Shown here: positions 58,550-64,000 of the stretch, in pieces
Position numbering within the stretch: the first letter of the stretch is position 1
Layout: every line of letters begins with the position of its first letter
Source: Ursus arctos
Taxonomy: Eukaryota > Chordata > Mammalia > Carnivora > Ursidae
DNA length: 64,000 nucleotides
Assembly (NCBI RefSeq): GCF_023065955.2
Contig: NW_026622997.1
Coordinates: 20,688,001 to 20,752,000 of the forward strand
Direction: 5' to 3'
Program-made: the position numbers and the translations under genes
Notes under the pieces: generated by a model
Databases searched by the model: none
Told to the model about the DNA's origin: nothing
The model's input: only the letters and a program-made list of their open reading frames with translations

Positions 58550-60860
58550 TTATCCCTGGCTATGGGTTCGTTATGAACAAGTTACACTTATTCCCATTTA
58601 GATCAGAAATGAAGCACAGAAAGATTATTTGTCTGGTATCCTTCAATGAGAGCAAAAAAGTGGAAAGCCAAGGTTTTCCAATTCTGAGCATGAACGTATC
58701 ATCCCAATCTCCCTGTGGTTTGTTTTTGGTCCTTTTTTTTTTTCTTTAAATGCTAATTAAATTTTATTCTTCCCACCTGAACATCAAGATAACTGGCTTA
58801 TATGATCTCCCTGGTAGACATCACTACAAATTTCACCAGTGAGCTGTTTAATTGCTCGGAGATGCTTTATGTGGTTTTAATCTTGTTTGGTTTTTCTAAG
58901 TGGAACATTTATTTTACTATCGATGAAACCTGGGGATGGATATCTCTCATTTAAAAAGAGTGCTTTTGCTGACATTTTCTACAACCTGTCAGTTTTCTTG
59001 TCTCTTCAAAGAGGATGACCACTGTTCCATTTTGTCCCTGATTTTTGGTTTTATTAAAAAAAAAGTGAACTGAAAAAATTCGAAAGGAAATAATGTAATG
59101 AGCACCATGCTCTAAGGACTTACATTATTCCGCATTCTCCTCAGTTCTGTGTCAGAGTACTTTTTCTGCTCTTTGTATATAATGTAACGAAATACTTACA
59201 TTTTCTCTTATCACCCTAATCCATGTATTTGTCATTGTAGTAGACATTCTGTATTCAGTAATTACATATGACATGATTTGATTAGGCATTCTATTTTTGA
59301 TTTACTTTTGGTTAATCATAAATTCTTATGATCCATATCCTCTTTTTGGATTCTCCAAGAAATTTGAGCCTATATATATAAAACAATATTTATATTTTTA
59401 AAGAAGATTGAATAGAGAAAACCATCAAAGAAATCAGACTTTATAAAGAGCAAACATCACCCAATACCCTCAGCCAAGCTTGGGGAGAAATCCTGGAGAA
59501 TTGGGACCAAAAAAAAAAAAAAAAAAGATTTAAGGAGTCAGGTTCTAGAAGAAATGTAAGGGACAGGGGAAAAAAAAAAAGATAAGGGCACAGGGGTTGA
59601 GCTGTGGCTTGCTTCTTTATTGATATTATTGCTAAGAAAAAAATTTTCTAATTGTATGGTATTACTTAAATAGGATTCAGTTGATATTGTTTTTCTAATA
59701 TGGTTGAAGAATATTGTAGGTATATGTTTATTAAAAGTGACTTTGTCTCTCTTACTTAATAAATGGTGGGGAGAGCTCTGATTTTAGTGAAAAGGAAGTA
59801 TTTTTAATTCTGTCATTTAGGTTGTTTCATAGGTCTGTTAGTTTTTCCTTAACTTTTGTAACTTTAGATTTTGTCTCTATTCTTTGTCCAGGCATGTGCT
59901 GAATAGAGTTTGTTATGCAATTATTCATCCACTTATTTCTTCTCACTTTCCCCTCCACTTCTCATACGTGCGTTTTTTTATGTTGCTTGGGACATAAACA
60001 TTTACTGTTTTAGGTAGGTTGTGTCTATGGCAATCCTATAGTGACTCCTTTTTTTTATTCAGAATTCTCTCTTTAATCTGGTAACATCCTAGGTACCCTA
60101 TTTGTGTGACCACCTCCTAATTTCTCTGGAACCTTATCTAATCCGTCATTCCCCTCTTCTCCCTACTGACTCCTTCTGTTTGGTCTACAAATCAAATCAG
60201 GATTCTTTCTCTTTTAAAACAAATAAACAACAACAAAAAACCCCGCCAAAATCCTTGACCACCTATCTCTTTCCTTTTCTGAATTCACTGCCAAACTTCT
60301 TGAGAACTCTGTCCTCCCTCATTTCATGTCCTCACTTCCCTGTCACTCTTCAGTCTCCTGTCATCTGTCTTCCCTCCTTATCATTTTACCAAAAAAAAGA
60401 CTTTCCCAGTGCCCTGGTAGCTTCCTGATTGTCTTCATTCCGTTCAACGTCCTTGAGGAAATTTTATCACTCACCGTCACCCTCCTCAAAGTATTTTCTT
60501 CCCTTGCAAATGAAACTCTATTCTTTGTAAGTTGTCTACTTCGTTTAATTTCTTTTTTGACTTATCTTTCTAACTCTACCCCTGAATTGTATATATTCCC
60601 TCGAGATTACATTCTTTATCACCAGAAGAGGATTTTCTCGAACCCAGTCTCTCCCTGGTCAATATCGTCAGTTTCCATGGTGGTACCAGTCACCCCTGTG
60701 GTAATGGTGCCAACTAAGGCCCTTACTCCTTAACCCCAGGTCTGGATGCTGCACGTGGACCTCAAATACACCTTGTCCAGAACCACACATACACACTTCA
60801 ACCAAACTGTCCCCCATCCCAATTCTTTCTCTCAAATGATGGAACCTCAAACTAGAAATT
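58550..60860. other. Unassigned intron sequence
   Basis: AT-rich to about 60000, then a pyrimidine-rich stretch (60100-60800) with overlapping frames of 108 and 135 codons of low-complexity type. It may be an ancient repeat that I cannot name. Confidence 0.4.
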
Positions 60861-60862
60861 CC

Positions 60863-61060
60863 TTTTTTTTTTCTTTTAAAGATTTTATTTATTTATTTGA
60901 CAGAGATAGAGATAGCGAGAGAGGGAACACAAGCAGGGGGAGTGGGAGAGGAAGAAGCAGGCTCCCAGCAGAGGAGCCTGATGTGGGGCTCGATCCCATA
61001 ACGCCGGGATCACGCCCTGAGCCAAAGGCAGACGCTTAACCGCTGTGCCACCCAGGCGCC
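60863..61060 (-). mobile_element. Young Can-SINE, antisense
   Basis: T-run, AAAGATTTTATTTATTTATT, GACAGAGATAGAGATAGCG, GGAGTGGGAGAGGAAGAAG and GTGCCACCCAGGCGCC. Identical 18-base target duplication CCTCAAACTAGAAATTCC at 60845-60862 and 61061-61078. Confidence 0.96.
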
Positions 61061-63094
61061 CCTCAAACTAGAAATTCCTAAGTCCTTTGGACTCTCCTCC
61101 TTTTCCTTCAGCCCCCACATCTAACCAAGCTCTCAGCCCTGACAACACCCTGACCACAAGAGTTTACGGGATCTGAAACCTTTGCTCCATTCCCATTGTC
61201 CTAATGCAGAGAGGAAGAAAGGAGGGGGGGGGGCGGGGCTTACAAAGAGGAGGCTTTTAAATATTTTAATATAAAGGTATTCCAAGCTTGCTCTTTAAAC
61301 AACTGTGAAAAAAGGACAGGAGAAGAAGAGAGAAATGCCATTGCTCACTGACAAACAGCATAAGAACGGACTCTCCTAACTACTGTCTCTGTCTGTGCCC
61401 CACTCTTTCATCTCAGGCACTGTGATGAAACAAAGACAACAAACAGGAAAGAAACTAGTCTGGAATCCTGCAGTCAATCCCATAGGACTACATTCAGGGC
61501 CCTTTGCAACTTACTGTTCGAGCATCTGAGTCCCTCCCCTCCCCAAGCCTCTTCCCCGAGCAATTTTAATACCCCCATCACACTGGGCAACCAGAGGTCT
61601 CCAAAACAGTGTACTTTCATGCCTGTGTTAAAGCAATGAGAGGCCTGAAATGTCCATCTTTCTCTTCCTAATCCATTTATGTTTTTATTTTGATCGATAT
61701 ATCATAGCCATCATTTGACTAGCTCTGCTTAGAGACACCAGGAGCTGCTTTCTCCAGGAGCTCAAGGTCTAGTGAGAGCCAAAGATCAGTCCAGATGTGG
61801 TGCTGAGGTGATGGGGCCCCTCGGGAGCAAACTTGAGCCCTGCCTAGGGGTTGGGGAAGTTGGAGATTCGGTCACGGAGAAGTGGGACCCTTGAACCCAG
61901 TCTTGCAAGACAGGCAGGATTCAAGTGTGTGAAATTGCATCTAACAAATAGAAAAGCCCAAAGTATCTGGCCTCTTGTGGTTAAGTGGGTTAAATCTCAG
62001 GCGGTTCTCCCCCACCCCATTGATCAAAATGACTTGGTGCTAAATATATTTCTTTTCAACAACATATCGTTGGATTTTATCTTTTGAGCTCATCAACTAC
62101 TTTTTTGTTTTCATAAGCAGGTTCAGGCTGTTCATATTTATCTTTGAGACATTATGTATCCTTAAGCCCAAGTCACTGGTCATTTACTGCTTTCTCTTTT
62201 CTTTGCTTCATTTTCTGTCGTGGATTTTAAACTCTTTCTTTTTGAGCTAGGCCAAAGGCTAACCTTAAGTGGTCGGTTTGTTAACATTTTAACATGAATG
62301 CATTTCAGAGAAACCATTTTAATTGCTTCTATTTATTTCTACTATTAACTAAATAAACTTTGATTCCCTTTTAGGAACCAGAAGGAGTCTTTTTGTACCC
62401 CCTCTACTTTGTAGTTATTATGTGAGATCCTTTTGAGGTTCGGCTCATACCTGATAGTTCCAAGAATTTATTTGCTAACTTACCAACTGTTTTCATTCTA
62501 AGTGAAAGGAGTGTTAATTAATCTTTGCTTAATACTCTAATTCATTTGTTTCTCAAAGAGATCTTTAAATCTCTGTCTAGCCTTAATTATCCCCTGCAGT
62601 GACATAATGGGTATGAGTCTTTGTGACCCACTGTTTCTATTTTTAGTTGGCCAATTGTTTCAAGTCCACCAAATCTTAAAATACTCTCCTCTGCCCTCAA
62701 AGAGCAAGGTGACCCTAGTCAAGTATTTTTTCTTGGCTTTGTCATAGTTTCTCCACCCAAGCCTGTTCTCCTCCAAAGTCTAAGGCGGGAGATCGAATTG
62801 CTTCTTATCCTTACAGCGCTAAGTACCAACTTCCCTTATTTGCTGTCGCTTTAATACTTTGCCTTTGTCTTCATACATTTTTTAAGTGATAGACAAGCCC
62901 GTGAAGGGAAATTTGGGCACAGCAAGTCACTCACTACTGAGTAGATTTGTCTGGATTCTCATAATATCCATGCCACAGGTCTGTTTCCAGTCAGGAAATT
63001 TTGTTATCTCTGCTCCTAATTTTGCGCTCATTACAATCCCCTCCTGACTGTGCCTTTTCTTCAAAGCTTGAGATTCTCTCTCTATTTGCTGGGT

Positions 63095-63552
63095 GTATTA
63101 GTCTGCCAGGGCCGCCGTAATAAAGTACCACAGGCTGAGTGTCTTCAACAGCAGAAATTTATTGTCTCACAGTCCTGGAGGCTCGAAGTCCAAAATCAAG
63201 ATGTCGGCAGAGCCGTGCTCCTTCTGAAGGCACTAGGGAAGGATCTTTGCCAGACCTTTCTCCTGGCTTCTGGTGCTATGCCGGCGATCTGGTATTCCTT
63301 AGCTTGTCGACACATCACCTTGATGTCTTCATGTTCACATGGCATTCTCCCAGTATCCAGATTTTCCCTTTTTAGAAGGACACCAGTCATGACGGATTAG
63401 GAGCCCACCCTACTCCACTGTGACCTCATCTTAACCAGTTACATCTGCAACCCCCCACCCCGCCCGTTTCCAGATATGGTCACATTCTGAGGTACTTTTG
63501 GTTAGAACTTCAGCATCTGAATTTAGGGGAGACATAATTCAGTGGTTAACGC
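63095..63552 (-). mobile_element. MLT1-like LTR (ERVL-MaLR), antisense
   Basis: TGTATTAGTCTGCCAGGGCCGCC, AGTACCACAGGCTGAGTGTC, CAGAAATTTATTGTCTCACAG, GGACACCAGTCATGACGGATTAGG, GGTCACATTCTGAGGTAC and GACATAATTCAGTGGTTAACG match an almost full MaLR LTR in reverse. Frames across it are incidental; no viral gene is present. Confidence 0.82.
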
Positions 63553-64000
63553 TTTTTAGGTCCTGTTCCAATATTACTATCTGTGTAATGCAGCTGTAAT
63601 TTGGGCCAGTTGTTCTGGCATGTCAGATGGTAACACTGACCATCTGGGCTGCACCAGTTCTCCTCTTTGTGTTTTTATTTGTTCGTAATATTTGCAAGTT
63701 TTGCCAAGCTTCCTATCACTCCTGATTCCTCTGTAGTGATAACTGTCTTCTACCTCTCACTGGGAGCTGTTGTCATTAGCTCACTCAGGCAGGTTTCGGC
63801 GGATAGCCTCAGGTCTGTGGAGTTTTGCTTACTCCCCCTTTAAATTGCAAAACTGTTACATAGGACTCAGGCTGCTAATTGGTGAATTTTATCTGTTTGA
63901 CTTATTATTTATGAAGCTCGTTATATTGCAGTTGTTGTGTCTTGTTTCTCTATTTCAAATCATTTTATTGGGGTGGGTGGATGCTACCATCCTCAAAATT

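Larger units (their letters stand above)
43023..64000 (+). other. CAP2: CAP2 intron 4, 5' part
   Basis: Everything after the exon 4 donor is taken as intron because no later CAP2 exon is seen. Besides the listed repeats it has long repeat-poor stretches: 44690-46110, 48670-50030, 51220-54240, 55640-57240, 58550-60860, 61080-63090 and 63555-64000. No exon, tRNA or other RNA gene is recognised in them, except the speculative minus-strand exon near 57 kb. Confidence 0.75.

Noticed and set aside
60102..60733. Overlapping 108- and 135-codon frames
   Set aside because: Pyrimidine-rich low-complexity sequence, with the two frames overlapping in different phases and no family match.
1..64000. CRISPR-like arrays, operons or bacterial systems
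   Set aside because: All regularly repeated units are SINE, L1 or microsatellite sequence, and the window is plainly mammalian intron.

Overview
The window is vertebrate nuclear DNA, almost certainly from a carnivoran and most likely a bear (Ursidae). About twenty-two tRNA-derived Can-SINE copies lie in it. Several belong to the young type with a GGCGCCTGGGTGGCACAGCGG head and an (A/T-rich) AAATAAATAAAATCTT tail, which I associate with bear genomes (SINEC1_AMe type). Short carnivore-type L1 3' ends and ancient eutherian repeats (MIR, L2, MER5A, MER2, MLT1) fill much of the rest. There are no bacterial-style genes.

The one recognisable host gene is CAP2 (adenylyl cyclase-associated protein 2), on the + strand. 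Three consecutive coding exons are present: 10520-10641 (start codon at 10521), 14372-14472 and 42945-43022. All have AG/GT splice sites and compatible phases, and together they encode the first 100 residues: the N-terminal RLE coiled-coil segment and the start of the helical folded domain. The promoter, the non-coding first exon and all later exons lie outside. The window is therefore the end of intron 1, exons 2-4, two introns of about 3.7 kb and 28.5 kb, and 21 kb of intron 4.

Layout. 1-10.5 kb: intron 1, with a nested cluster at 3.5-4.9 kb in which an old L1 3' end is cut by a short L1 and by a MER2 Tigger transposon. 10.5-14.5 kb: exons 2 and 3. 14.5-43 kb: the large intron 3, rich in L1, including a 6 kb old L1 (about 29.9-35.9 kb) that carries a nested antisense L1 with a perfect 15-bp target duplication and two tandem SINEs. 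Exon 4 follows only about 50 bp after an antisense L1. 43-64 kb: intron 4, with two MLT1 LTRs, paired MER5-type elements, a cluster of GATA motifs near 53.2 kb, a minus-strand ORF with a good splice donor at 56.9-57.2 kb, and a third MLT1 near the end.

I found no previously undescribed system. The most useful leads are the possible minus-strand exon at 56.9-57.2 kb, the repeat-free GATA cluster, and the datable nested insertions. All repeat family names are from recognition by eye, not from a search.
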